From: UBA7985 sp965661545 | GTDB taxonomy: Bacteria > Pseudomonadota > Alphaproteobacteria > UBA7985 | Direction of reading: 5' to 3' | DNA: 64,000 nt | NCBI GenBank assembly: GCA_965661545.1 | Contig: CBFIEF010000011.1 | Span: forward strand, 1 to 64,000 | In this document: piece by piece, positions 43,528 through 52,138 of the stretch | Layout of the letters: each line of letters opens with the position of its first letter | Position numbering within the stretch: the stretch's first letter is position 1 | The notes under the pieces: model-generated | What the model was told of the DNA's origin: nothing | What the model saw: the letters and a program-made list of their open reading frames with translations, nothing else | Database searches by the model: none | Made by a program: the position numbers and the translations under genes

Positions 43528-45237
43528 TTAGGCCCCGTAAATATCGCGAATGTCTCGTTTCAAGATTTTGCCAACTTGGCTCTTCGGCAGCTCTTCCATG
43601 AACTCCACGCGCTCTGGCAGCATGTAATCCACGATTTTACCGCGCAGGAAAGCCATCACGTCGTCAGCGCTGATCGATCCGGCTTCGTGCAGCACAACCG
43701 CCGCCAAAATCACTTCGCCACGCTTGCTGTCCGGCACGCCACAAATGGCGCATTCGGCAATCGCTTCGTGGCCAAACAGGATTTCTTCGATGTCACGCGG
43801 ATAGACGTTGAAGCCATTGTTGGTGACGATCATGTCCTTCTTCCGGTCCACAATGTACGTGTAGCCGTCAGCATCCATGACCCCAATGTCGCCAGTCAGG
43901 AAGCGTCCGTTCTGCAAGCATTCTGCTGACGCTTCTGGACGTGCCCAGTAACCCTGCATGACTTGCGGGCCGGATACAGCGATTTCGCCACGCTCGCCCA
44001 TGGGCATCAGGACCGAGCTGTCGTTTTCGTCCACGATCTCAATAACCGTGTTCGGAACCGGCAGACCGATGGAGTTGATTTTATCATTAAGCAGGCGCGG
44101 CTCCTCACCCACCGGATTTGCCGTCGCAATCGGTGAGGTTTCGGACAGGCCATAACCCTCGGTCACGGAACAGGGTGCAACCTTCTCGAAGTTCTTTTTG
44201 ATCTCGTTCGGCATCGCTGCGCCGCCGGATACGCAGTACTTGAGCGCGTCCATCTTGATCTTGCCTGACTTCACGTCTGGATGGTTTGCCAAGGCATTAA
44301 ACATCGCCGGAACGCCCGCAAAGATCGTAGCGCCAGAGCCAATCGCCTTCGCCGCGTTATCCTTATCGAAGTTCGGCTGCATCACCATCTCGCCGCCGCG
44401 CATGGCCATATAGTTCATGCAAATCGTCATCGCGAAGACGTGGAACAGCGGCAGAACCGTCAGGATCTTTTCCTGACCGTCCAAAATGCCCGGGAACCAA
44501 CGTCCTGCCTGTTGGCAGTTGATATAGATGTTTTCGTGCGTCAGCGTCGCAGCCTTGGGCAAGCCCGTGGTGCCGCCGGTAAATTGCAGCGCTGCAACGT
44601 CTTTTGGATCGAGGTCGGCGAGCTTGTAGGCTGAACCGTGGCTCATGACGTCTTTGTACGTTGTGATTCCTGGGCCACTGATCCCCTTGACCAAATCCTT
44701 GCCCCGCAACAGTGGGAACAAGATGGACTTCAGACCAGAAAGCGAACCCGCAAACGGGCAGATGATCATCTGCTGCAAGCTGCCGCCATTGGCGCGGGAC
44801 TTTTCGAAGACAGGTCCGACGTTCGGGTAAACCGCTTTCAGGTCCGTGGTGATAACCACCTTGACCCCAGCCTGCTCCATCAACTTTTCAACTTGATCCG
44901 GCGGGTAGGTCGGATTGAAGTTTACGACAATACCGCCCAGCTTACAGATCGCATAGTAGAACACGGGGAAGTAGATGCAGTTCGGCAGGAACAGACCAAC
45001 ACGGTCGCCCTTTTCCACGCCCATCTGCTGCAAACCTGCTGCGGCTTGATCCACCAGCGCATCTGTCTGCGCGTAGCTCAAATTATTCCCAAGAAAGTCC
45101 ATGAAGGGCCGATTGCCAAAGCGCGCAACGGCTTCATCCCACAACTGCGGCAGCGTGCCGGTTTGGATGTCCATATTCCAATCGAGATAGCTTGGGTATT
45201 TCTCAAGCCATGGGTGCTGAGTTGTTCCTTCGGCCAT
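43528..45237 (-). CDS. fadD: Long-chain fatty acid-CoA ligase
   Basis: A 569-aa AMP-binding (ANL superfamily) enzyme that activates fatty acids. The phosphate-binding loop LQFTGGTTGLPKAATLTHENI is present (split here as FTGGTTGLPK), then GYGLSETSP, DIGVMDADGY, VDRKKDMI and the catalytic lysine in KSQVGKILKRDIR. I start it at the ATG at 45237 with GGGAGGAA four to six bases upstream; an in-frame extension to 45267 lacks support. It is the first gene of the minus-strand operon fadD-fadA-hydratase/dehydrogenase-acyl-CoA dehydrogenase-flavoprotein. Confidence 0.94.
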   Translation of the reverse strand: MAEGTTQHPWLEKYPSYLDWNMDIQTGTLPQLWDEAVARFGNRPFMDFLGNNLSYAQTDALVDQAAAGLQQMGVEKGDRVGLFLPNCIYFPVFYYAICKLGGIVVNFNPTYPPDQVEKLMEQAGVKVVITTDLKAVYPNVGPVFEKSRANGGSLQQMIICPFAGSLSGLKSILFPLLRGKDLVKGISGPGITTYKDVMSHGSAYKLADLDPKDVAALQFTGGTTGLPKAATLTHENIYINCQQAGRWFPGILDGQEKILTVLPLFHVFAMTICMNYMAMRGGEMVMQPNFDKDNAAKAIGSGATIFAGVPAMFNALANHPDVKSGKIKMDALKYCVSGGAAMPNEIKKNFEKVAPCSVTEGYGLSETSPIATANPVGEEPRLLNDKINSIGLPVPNTVIEIVDENDSSVLMPMGERGEIAVSGPQVMQGYWARPEASAECLQNGRFLTGDIGVMDADGYTYIVDRKKDMIVTNNGFNVYPRDIEEILFGHEAIAECAICGVPDSKRGEVILAAVVLHEAGSISADDVMAFLRGKIVDYMLPERVEFMEELPKSQVGKILKRDIRDIYGA

Positions 45238-45274
45238 GTGCTTCCTCCCACAGAACCTACGTGTCAATTTCTAT

Positions 45275-45294
45275 GGTGAAATGTACGTTTTACC
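45275..45294. promoter_or_regulatory. 20-bp near-perfect palindrome, probable operator of the fad operon
   Basis: GGTGAAATGTACGTTTTACC pairs with its own reverse complement at 16 of 20 positions, and every mismatch is a purine/purine or pyrimidine/pyrimidine exchange (GGTRAAAYGTACRTTTYACC). It lies 37 bases upstream of the fadD start and in the divergent region before phoR. Such a site is what a dimeric repressor of the TetR or GntR kind would bind; which one is not known. Confidence 0.6.
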
Positions 45295-45431
45295 TAAGGA
45301 CTGGTCAAGTAGCTCGTCTGGGGTTTTCCCCACCCCTCTGCGATCCTTTGGCGTTTGACAGAATTGGGGGGAATAGCGATAGCAGTATGGCTACGTTCTC
45401 ATTCCACGATTCCAGCCCGACGGAGGCCCCA

Positions 45432-46502
45432 ATGGCCAAAAAGCTTCCGAACAAGCCAAAACGCCTGCGCGCTTATCTGGAGCAACACTTGCACATTCTG
45501 GATACGCTACCTTTTGCGATCTTGCAGGTGAACAAGAAGTACAAAGTCGTTTGGGCCAACTTGGCCGCGAACGAGTTGCTCCAGATGGATCCAGTCAACC
45601 AGCGCATCGAAGACGTTTTTGGCAACGAGATTCTCTTTGACGCCGTTGAAGCCGCTGATGAAGAAAATGAGGAAGTCCGGTTCGAATTTGAATGGGGCGC
45701 GCGCCCAACCCTTTCCATCCTCGCAACCGTGACGCCCATGCAGCAAACTTCAACCCAAGGCGGGCGCATGATCATGACGCTGGAAGACCTCACAACCCAG
45801 CGTCAGACCGAAGCTGTCCGCGCTGACTTTGTTGCCAACGTGAGCCACGAGCTGCGGACGCCCCTTTCGACGCTGGTGGGCTTTATCGAGACCCTACAGG
45901 GCCCTGCTCGCGAAGACACGGAAGCCGCAGAACGCTTTTTGGGTATCATGCGGGACCAAGCGGCGCGAATGTCACGACTGGTGGAAGATTTACTCTCCTT
46001 GTCCAAAATCGAAATGAACGCGGCGGTGTTGCCGAGCGGGGCGGTCGTAGTCGGGGATTTGCTGCAAACGGTAACGGAGTCACTCTCATTGCAGGCCGAA
46101 CGAGAAAACCAGCAAATCGTCATGGGTTTGGGCCAAAACCTGCGCGTTCGGGGTGATTCTGATGAGTTAACGCAGGTTTTCTGGAATCTGGTTGAAAACG
46201 CCCTGAAGTATGGCCGCGAAGGCGGTACAATCAGCATCGATGTCGAACCGACTGCCGACCACCAGAGCGTTCGGGTTGCTGTCAGCGATGACGGTGAAGG
46301 CATCGAAGAAGAACACCTCGACCGCCTGACAGAGCGGTTTTATCGGGTGGACAAAGGCCGTAGCCGCGCCATGGGTGGAACCGGGTTGGGCTTGGCCATC
46401 GTCAAGCACATCGTCGCCCGTCATCGCGGAACGTTAGAGGTCGCTTCAACCATCGGTCACGGCTCGACATTCAGCGTTACCTTGCCTGCGCATAAAAGCT
46501 AA
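45432..46502 (+). CDS. phoR: Phosphate-regulon histidine kinase PhoR, lacking membrane segments
   Basis: A 356-aa kinase that, by position and sequence, partners PhoB. It has a PAS domain (about 18-120, ILDTLPFAILQVNKKYKVVWANLAA), the phosphoacceptor motif FVANVSHELRTPLS with H139, and an ATPase domain with NLVENALKYG, DDGEGI and TGLGLAIVKHI. No transmembrane helix is visible, even in the longer forms starting at 45387 or 45192, whereas E. coli PhoR is membrane-anchored. I chose 45432 because GGAGG lies five bases upstream. The phosphate-transport genes and phoB follow on the same strand. Confidence 0.88.
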   Translation: MAKKLPNKPKRLRAYLEQHLHILDTLPFAILQVNKKYKVVWANLAANELLQMDPVNQRIEDVFGNEILFDAVEAADEENEEVRFEFEWGARPTLSILATVTPMQQTSTQGGRMIMTLEDLTTQRQTEAVRADFVANVSHELRTPLSTLVGFIETLQGPAREDTEAAERFLGIMRDQAARMSRLVEDLLSLSKIEMNAAVLPSGAVVVGDLLQTVTESLSLQAERENQQIVMGLGQNLRVRGDSDELTQVFWNLVENALKYGREGGTISIDVEPTADHQSVRVAVSDDGEGIEEEHLDRLTERFYRVDKGRSRAMGGTGLGLAIVKHIVARHRGTLEVASTIGHGSTFSVTLPAHKS

Positions 46503-46542
46503 CGCCGCTCGTCATATCCTGTCCCAGCCTTTTTTGAGCCGC

Positions 46543-46571
46543 CGTAACACCATCGTAACATTTACGTAACA
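46543..46571 (+). promoter_or_regulatory. Triple Pho box upstream of pstC
   Basis: CGTAACA occurs three times at 46543, 46554 and 46565, spaced exactly 11 bases apart with AT-leaning spacers. Tandem 7-mers with an 11-bp period are the hallmark of PhoB operators, each pair holding a PhoB dimer. The site is 88 bases before the pstC start, so the pstCAB-phoB genes are probably induced by phosphate limitation independently of phoR. Confidence 0.88.
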
Positions 46572-46658
46572 AAGCGAACTCACCGGCCCAACAAAAGGTG
46601 CTGGTGGGACGTTTGTGGAAGCGTCCGACGGTAGACCGACGATGGGAACTGAAAGTCT

Positions 46659-48833
46659 ATGAACCGAACATCCAGCGTCTCGCTGCAAATCGCCTTCTTC
46701 ATCTTTATGATCATTGGGCTGAGTTTGTTTTTTGGGGCTTACGCGCTGATCGTTCCAGCGGTTCTGGCCTACATCTGGGGCGCGATCAGCTTTGGCCAGT
46801 GGCGCATCCGGCAGGGTCGCTTGTCGCTCGAAGAGGCACGACAAAAGGGTGTAAATCGCTTTGGTTTGCCCGATTTGCCCCGGTTCTACGGCTTTCAAAC
46901 GGTTCTCTGGTGGCTGTTGCCGCCGGTCCTGCTGCTCATTGTTTACCGATCCATCGGCACACCCATTCTGACCGGGATGATTGAAACCGAAGTGTTGGTC
47001 CTGATGGGAAAAACCATCAACCCCACAACACTGCACGAATTCGCGCGCACAACGCTTGCCGCTTTAGGCCTGTCGGGGGCTGGATCGACCAATGGCTTTA
47101 CCGAAGCCCAGATGGCGGCCCTGCCGGGCCTGACGGACTATTTCAGCCAGCAGCACGGCCTGCGCCGCTTGTTCTGGTTTGCGCTGCTCATGGGCGCCTT
47201 GGCGTTTTGGCAAAGCGGTCCGCGCGCTTTCACAGGCAGCCAAGGCCGCGTCACAGTATTCGCCATGGCGCTGATCTGCATTCTGATTTCGATCCTGTCC
47301 GGCTATGCCGCTGCTTCCATCATCATTTTGCTGGTTCTTGCTTTTACGCTGTTCTCCACCGAAATCAGCGCAAGCCTCGCTCGCGTGCTGTTTATGGCAA
47401 CCGGCGTCGGCGTTCTAATTTTCTTGCGCGACCAATTGGCGTGGGGCCAAGGCGGCTGGATGATCTCACTGATCATCATCGCCGTTTCTGTTGTCGTCCT
47501 CTGGCGTCGAGGGATGCGGCCACAGTTCAGCGACCAGATGTTTGTGCTGGTTGTCCTCGGGCTTGCAACACTGATTCTTCTCACGGCGCTGACATGGATC
47601 GGCGCTTACTCATGGCTGTTTGATTTTGGCTCGCAGACCATCTTTGAGGTCTCGCCGGGCAATCTGGGCCTGCAATCGCAAAAGCTGCTGAATGCGATCA
47701 GTGATTTGCGCGCTGGATTGGTGGTGTCAAACCCAGAAGTCGCAGATGCCGCGTCTCGGCTGCTGTCCGCGCAAGACACATACCGCTTCGGCTATATCGC
47801 TGTTGTGCTGCTGGGTATCGGCTGCGGTGTCGTCGGGTCACTGATCTTTGTGCGCCCCAAGCACCGCGCCCAGTCTCGCCACGAAGGCGCCGCTAGTTTC
47901 GGCATGATGCTGGCTTCTGCGGCAGCTATTCTGGTCACCATCGGGATCGTTCTGGCCCTGCTCTCCAACGCTGAGCTGTTCTTCTCCAAATACCCCATCC
48001 AAGACTTTCTGTTCGGCCTGCATTGGTCCAAGGACGCGCCGATCCGCGAAGATCAGGCTGGCGGCTTTAATCTTGGCGCTGTTCCCGTCTTTTACGGCAC
48101 GCTGGTCGTCTCCTTGGTTGCTTTGACAGTCGCTCTGCCCGTCGGTCTGATGTCTGCTATCTATATGGCCGAGTACGCCAGTCCCCGAACACGCGGCATT
48201 TTCAAGCCTATTCTGGAGGTGCTCGCGGGCATTCCGACCATTGTTTACGGCGTTTTTGCCCTGCGCTCAGGCATTCCGTTTGCCAAGGATATCTTTGGGG
48301 GGATCGAGTGGGTGCTGGAGCTACGCTTTCTCCCGACGCCAATGCATCTGGAATACCTAGACCTCGCCATCGGCGCGAAGTCGGGTGTCGTCGCGGGTGC
48401 CGTGATGGGGATCATGCTGATCCCGTTCATCTCCTCGCTGTCAGACGATGCGCTCAAAGCCGTTCCCCGGTCCCTGCGCGATGGCTCGCTGGCCCTTGGC
48501 GGTCACAAGTCGGAAACGATCCTCAAAGTCCTGATCCCGGCGGCCTTACCGGGCATCATGGGGGGCTTTCTGCTCGCCACGTCTCGGGCCATTGGGGAGA
48601 CCATGATTGTGGTTTTGGCGGCAGGTGGACAGGCGAATTTGACGCTCAACGTCTTGGATCAAATGACCACTGTTACCGTGCAGATCACTGAACTGCTGAT
48701 CGGCGACGCCGAATTCGACCGAGCCAACACGCTTTCCGTCTTCGGGCTTGGTCTTGTCCTGTTTATCTCCACGCTCTTGCTCAACCTCGCAGCGATCCAG
48801 ATCGTTCGCCGATACCGTCAGAGGTACAGCTAA
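46659..48833 (+). CDS. pstC: Phosphate ABC transporter permease PstC, enlarged form
   Basis: A 724-aa inner-membrane permease, more than twice the 319 aa of E. coli PstC. The C-terminal 330 residues are the usual transporter core, including IYMAEYASPRTRG, LAGIPTIVYGVFAL and the EAA loop DGSLALGGHKSETILKVLIP that contacts PstB. The N-terminus (1-110) resembles the extension of other proteobacterial PstC proteins (two or three helices, LPRFYGFQTVLWWLLPP). Between them lies an additional membrane region (about 165-320) with five or six predicted helices that I do not recognise. Its TAA overlaps the pstA ATG. Confidence 0.92.
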   Translation: MNRTSSVSLQIAFFIFMIIGLSLFFGAYALIVPAVLAYIWGAISFGQWRIRQGRLSLEEARQKGVNRFGLPDLPRFYGFQTVLWWLLPPVLLLIVYRSIGTPILTGMIETEVLVLMGKTINPTTLHEFARTTLAALGLSGAGSTNGFTEAQMAALPGLTDYFSQQHGLRRLFWFALLMGALAFWQSGPRAFTGSQGRVTVFAMALICILISILSGYAAASIIILLVLAFTLFSTEISASLARVLFMATGVGVLIFLRDQLAWGQGGWMISLIIIAVSVVVLWRRGMRPQFSDQMFVLVVLGLATLILLTALTWIGAYSWLFDFGSQTIFEVSPGNLGLQSQKLLNAISDLRAGLVVSNPEVADAASRLLSAQDTYRFGYIAVVLLGIGCGVVGSLIFVRPKHRAQSRHEGAASFGMMLASAAAILVTIGIVLALLSNAELFFSKYPIQDFLFGLHWSKDAPIREDQAGGFNLGAVPVFYGTLVVSLVALTVALPVGLMSAIYMAEYASPRTRGIFKPILEVLAGIPTIVYGVFALRSGIPFAKDIFGGIEWVLELRFLPTPMHLEYLDLAIGAKSGVVAGAVMGIMLIPFISSLSDDALKAVPRSLRDGSLALGGHKSETILKVLIPAALPGIMGGFLLATSRAIGETMIVVLAAGGQANLTLNVLDQMTTVTVQITELLIGDAEFDRANTLSVFGLGLVLFISTLLLNLAAIQIVRRYRQRYS

Positions 48834-50320
48834 TGCCCACTCAAACCTCACCCCACCAGAGCGTTCAGGCTGCCCGCCGCCGGGCTTCGCGGCGCCGTGG
48901 AGAGCTGATTTTCCGGATGTTGGGCCTGCTCGCCCTCGGCTTGGCCGCGACCTTCTTGGTCGCGCTGATGTATTCGGTGATCAAAAAATCCTACAACGGA
49001 TTTGTGCAGTCCTTCATTCAAGTCGATGTCTACCTTGACCCTGACGTGATCAAGCCAGCCGACCTTGCGCAGTACCAGGCCTCCGTCGGCATTGCGCCGG
49101 ACAAGTGGGCCGCCGACATTGAACCCGACCCAAAGCTTGCCAAGCGCGCGTCACGGTCCGTGCAGCGCGGCACAAGCTATAAGAAAATGCTTCAGAACAT
49201 GTTCGCTGACGAGTTTGGCGACCACTTCTTCGGCTACGAAACCGAACGAAATCGCGATAAAGCCATTGCCCAAGTCGCGGAAATGATCAGCCTAGAAGCG
49301 CAGTTCCAGATCCGCGATCGACTGATCAGCGGCGAGTACACGCTGGGCGATACAGTCAGCATGTGGGCCCTTGCCTCTGGCGACTCAGATGTTTTGTACA
49401 AAGACATGAAGCGGCGCACGCAAAAGAACGTAGATTCCGAAAACTGGATCCTGCTCAAGCGCTCTGTTGACGAAAATGGCCTGTCAGTGCTGATGGAACT
49501 CAGAGATACGGGCCGAACCCGCATTCGTCCTTATCTTGGTGTTCCCAAGATCGACCTCTTCGGCTGGACCTTGTTTGAACAGCAGCCGGGCTTCTTTGCG
49601 TCGGCCTCCTCAACCTCGCCCGAGCGCGCAGGCATCGCTGCGGCGGCACAGGGGACGTTCCTAATGCTGATCGTAGTGCTGGTGCTTGCCGTACCGATCG
49701 GGGTGCTCGCGGCGGTTTACTTGGAAAAGTTTGCACCGCGCAATCAGTTAACCGATTTCATGGAAATCAACATCAACAACCTCGCCGCTGTGCCATCGAT
49801 CATCTTTGGCATTCTGGGTGCTGCCGTAATCATCCAGTGGCTGTTTCCCGGCTCCCGCGGCTTTCCGATTGTTGGCGGTACGGTGCTGGCCTTTATGACC
49901 CTGCCCACCGTGATTATCGCCTCGCGCGCTGCCATTGGCGCCGTTCCACCCAGCTACGAAGAAGCAGCCTTGGGCATGGGCGCGTCCCATCAGCAGTCCG
50001 TGTTCCAGCACGTCCTGCCCGCCGCCCTGCCCGGTATTGCGTCGGGCGTTATCATTGGCTTGGCACAAGCCGCTGGCGAAACTGCACCGCTGCTGATGGT
50101 CGGCATGAACGCCTTTATCAATGATGTTTGCGACGCTGGCGCAGCTTGCTTGATGTCAAAGGGCGTTGGCATGCCGTCACAGATCTATCAGTGGGCCGCT
50201 GACGACGACCCCCTGTTCCAGAACAAAACTGCCGCCGGCATCGTTTGCTTGCTGACGCTTGTGATCGCCATGAACGGCCTTGCGACTTACATCCGCGCGC
50301 GCTTCGAACGCGCCAACTGA
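48833..50320 (+). CDS. pstA: Phosphate ABC transporter permease PstA with DUF3333-type N-terminus
   Basis: A 495-aa permease. After a basic N-terminus (ARRRASRRRGE) and one helix (about 29-48) comes a periplasmic region of about 200 residues of the DUF3333 kind found in alphaproteobacterial PstA, then the six-helix transporter core with EEAALGMGASHQQSVFQHVLP as the EAA loop and QAAGETAPLLMVG. The pair PstC-PstA forms the phosphate channel. The start overlaps the pstC stop; pstB follows after ten bases. Confidence 0.94.
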   Translation: MPTQTSPHQSVQAARRRASRRRGELIFRMLGLLALGLAATFLVALMYSVIKKSYNGFVQSFIQVDVYLDPDVIKPADLAQYQASVGIAPDKWAADIEPDPKLAKRASRSVQRGTSYKKMLQNMFADEFGDHFFGYETERNRDKAIAQVAEMISLEAQFQIRDRLISGEYTLGDTVSMWALASGDSDVLYKDMKRRTQKNVDSENWILLKRSVDENGLSVLMELRDTGRTRIRPYLGVPKIDLFGWTLFEQQPGFFASASSTSPERAGIAAAAQGTFLMLIVVLVLAVPIGVLAAVYLEKFAPRNQLTDFMEININNLAAVPSIIFGILGAAVIIQWLFPGSRGFPIVGGTVLAFMTLPTVIIASRAAIGAVPPSYEEAALGMGASHQQSVFQHVLPAALPGIASGVIIGLAQAAGETAPLLMVGMNAFINDVCDAGAACLMSKGVGMPSQIYQWAADDDPLFQNKTAAGIVCLLTLVIAMNGLATYIRARFERAN

Positions 50321-50330
50321 GGAAGAACCC

Positions 50331-51092
50331 ATGTCTGAAATTCGAATGCAGGCTGAAGACGTCCACGTCTTCTATGGCGACAATCACGCGCTGAAAGGTG
50401 TCAGTATGGACATCAAGAACCAGCACGTGACAGCGCTGATTGGGCCATCAGGTTGCGGTAAGTCGACGTTTTTACGCTGCCTCAACCGGATGAACGACAG
50501 CATCAGCATTGCACGGGTCGAGGGGCGTATAGCGCTCGACGGCGATGATATTAATGATGCTTCATTGGACGTGACGCTGCTTCGTCAGCGGGTTGGCATG
50601 GTCTTTCAAAAGCCCAATCCCTTCCCCAAGTCGATTTATGATAATGTGGCGTACGGCCCGCGTCTTCATGGCATGGCTAAGAACCGGGCTGAGTTGGACG
50701 AAATTGTTGAGGAAGCGCTGAGTGCTGCTGGCTTGTGGGAAGAGGTGTACGACCGCTTGGATGCCGAGGCTTTGGGGCTGTCGGGTGGACAGCAACAGCG
50801 ACTGTGTATCGCGCGCGCCGTTGCCGTTTCTCCGGAAGTGATCCTGATGGACGAACCCTGCTCGGCGCTGGATCCCATCGCAACCGGTACGGTTGAGCGG
50901 CTGATTTTGGATTTGGCCAAGGACTACGCCATCGTCATCGTCACGCACAATATGCAGCAAGCCCAGCGCGTCGCTGGCACAACGGCCTTCTTCCACCTTG
51001 GCGACATGGCGGAAATGGCTTCGACCAAAGAGATTTTTGAAAACCCGCAAGATCCTCGTACCAAGGATTACGTTGCGGGCGCGTTCGGATAA
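50331..51092 (+). CDS. pstB: Phosphate ABC transporter ATPase PstB
   Basis: A 253-aa ATPase energising phosphate import. Walker A GPSGCGKST, signature LSGGQQQRLCIARA and Walker B VILMDEPCSALDP are all present, as is the PstB-type FQKPNPFPKSIYDNVAYGPR. The ATG at 50331 has GAGGAA seven bases upstream. In most proteobacteria phoU follows pstB; here phoB follows after 17 bases and no phoU is seen. Confidence 0.96.
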   Translation: MSEIRMQAEDVHVFYGDNHALKGVSMDIKNQHVTALIGPSGCGKSTFLRCLNRMNDSISIARVEGRIALDGDDINDASLDVTLLRQRVGMVFQKPNPFPKSIYDNVAYGPRLHGMAKNRAELDEIVEEALSAAGLWEEVYDRLDAEALGLSGGQQQRLCIARAVAVSPEVILMDEPCSALDPIATGTVERLILDLAKDYAIVIVTHNMQQAQRVAGTTAFFHLGDMAEMASTKEIFENPQDPRTKDYVAGAFG

Positions 51093-51109
51093 GCAGGAGC
51101 ATCGACCCC

Positions 51110-51868
51110 ATGATGATGCAAGCAACCACTCAGCAAGGCACAGACTTTGGCAGTGAAACACGGCCCAAGTCCCTCAAGGGCGACAAGCCCCTAATTTTGA
51201 TCGTCGAAGATGAAGACGCAATTGTAACGCTGCTCGACTACAATTTACGCAGCGCTGGTTACGACACCGCCATCGCACGTGACGGCGAAGAAGCCGTTGA
51301 CCTGGCCATAACGCTGGAACCCAACGCTATTTTGCTCGATTGGATGCTGCCGTTGCGCTCAGGTCTGGAAGTCTGTCGCCACTTGCGCCGTTTCCCTGAG
51401 ACCAATGAGGTTCCCATCATCATGCTGACCGCGCGCGGTGAAGAGCAAGACAAGCTGCGGGGCTTGGACATGGGCGCGGATGACTACCTGACAAAGCCGT
51501 TTAGCCCGCAAGAATTGCTGGCTCGACTGCGCGCTGTACTGCGTCGGGCACAGCCTGCGCGGCTCAAGGAAATCCTGGTTTTTGCTGATATCCAGATGGA
51601 TCAGGGCAGTCACAAAGTCACGCGAGGTGAAGCTTCTGTCGACCTTGCACCAACGGAATTTCGCCTTTTAAGACACTTCATGCAGTACCCCGGACGTGTC
51701 TTTTCACGCGAGCAACTCTTGGACTCTGTGTGGGGTCGAGAGAAGGACGTGGAGCCTCGAACCGTCGACGTTCATATTCGCAGACTTCGCAAAGCACTCA
51801 ATGCTTACTCAGAGTCGGACGTTATCCGGACTGTGCGAGAAGTCGGATATGCACTCGATCTGACCTAA
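51110..51868 (+). CDS. phoB: Phosphate-regulon response regulator PhoB
   Basis: A 252-aa OmpR-type regulator. The receiver domain (about 28-145) has D77 in AILLDWMLPL and the conserved Lys in TKPFSPQELLAR; the winged-helix domain (about 155-250) has LAPTEFRLLRHF and the recognition helix RTVDVHIRRLRKAL. A 25-residue N-terminal extension precedes the receiver, so the true start may be internal, but AGGAG lies about ten bases before the first ATG. It is the last gene of the phosphate block. Confidence 0.93.
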   Translation: MMMQATTQQGTDFGSETRPKSLKGDKPLILIVEDEDAIVTLLDYNLRSAGYDTAIARDGEEAVDLAITLEPNAILLDWMLPLRSGLEVCRHLRRFPETNEVPIIMLTARGEEQDKLRGLDMGADDYLTKPFSPQELLARLRAVLRRAQPARLKEILVFADIQMDQGSHKVTRGEASVDLAPTEFRLLRHFMQYPGRVFSREQLLDSVWGREKDVEPRTVDVHIRRLRKALNAYSESDVIRTVREVGYALDLT

Positions 51869-52138
51869 ATGGCGAGACTAAGGCCAGACTCACTATTCGC
51901 CTACATTAGACCACAAAGCTAAGTGACTTGAAAACAACAGTTCTTCTCGTCACTAGCCTTACCCGTTGATGTTGCGGTTCTATTGATTGACTCGTATGCG
52001 ACCTGCCGGGTTAAAAAGTTGAGGAAATACGGAGCCAGCTGACCATACAACTATCCCGTAAATGAGTTGATCTCGTTAAGAGGGTGTTGTGATGCTGGCG
52101 AACCGTAGCGATCAGACAAATAACAAAGGTTCGGTGTT
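51869..52138. promoter_or_regulatory. Gap between phoB and the repeat lipoprotein gene
   Basis: The 270 bases hold no recognisable gene. There is a long-range inverted repeat GTGAC/GTCAC just after phoB, without a T-tract. The promoter of the downstream lipoprotein gene should be here. AAAGG lies nine bases before its ATG. Confidence 0.35.
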
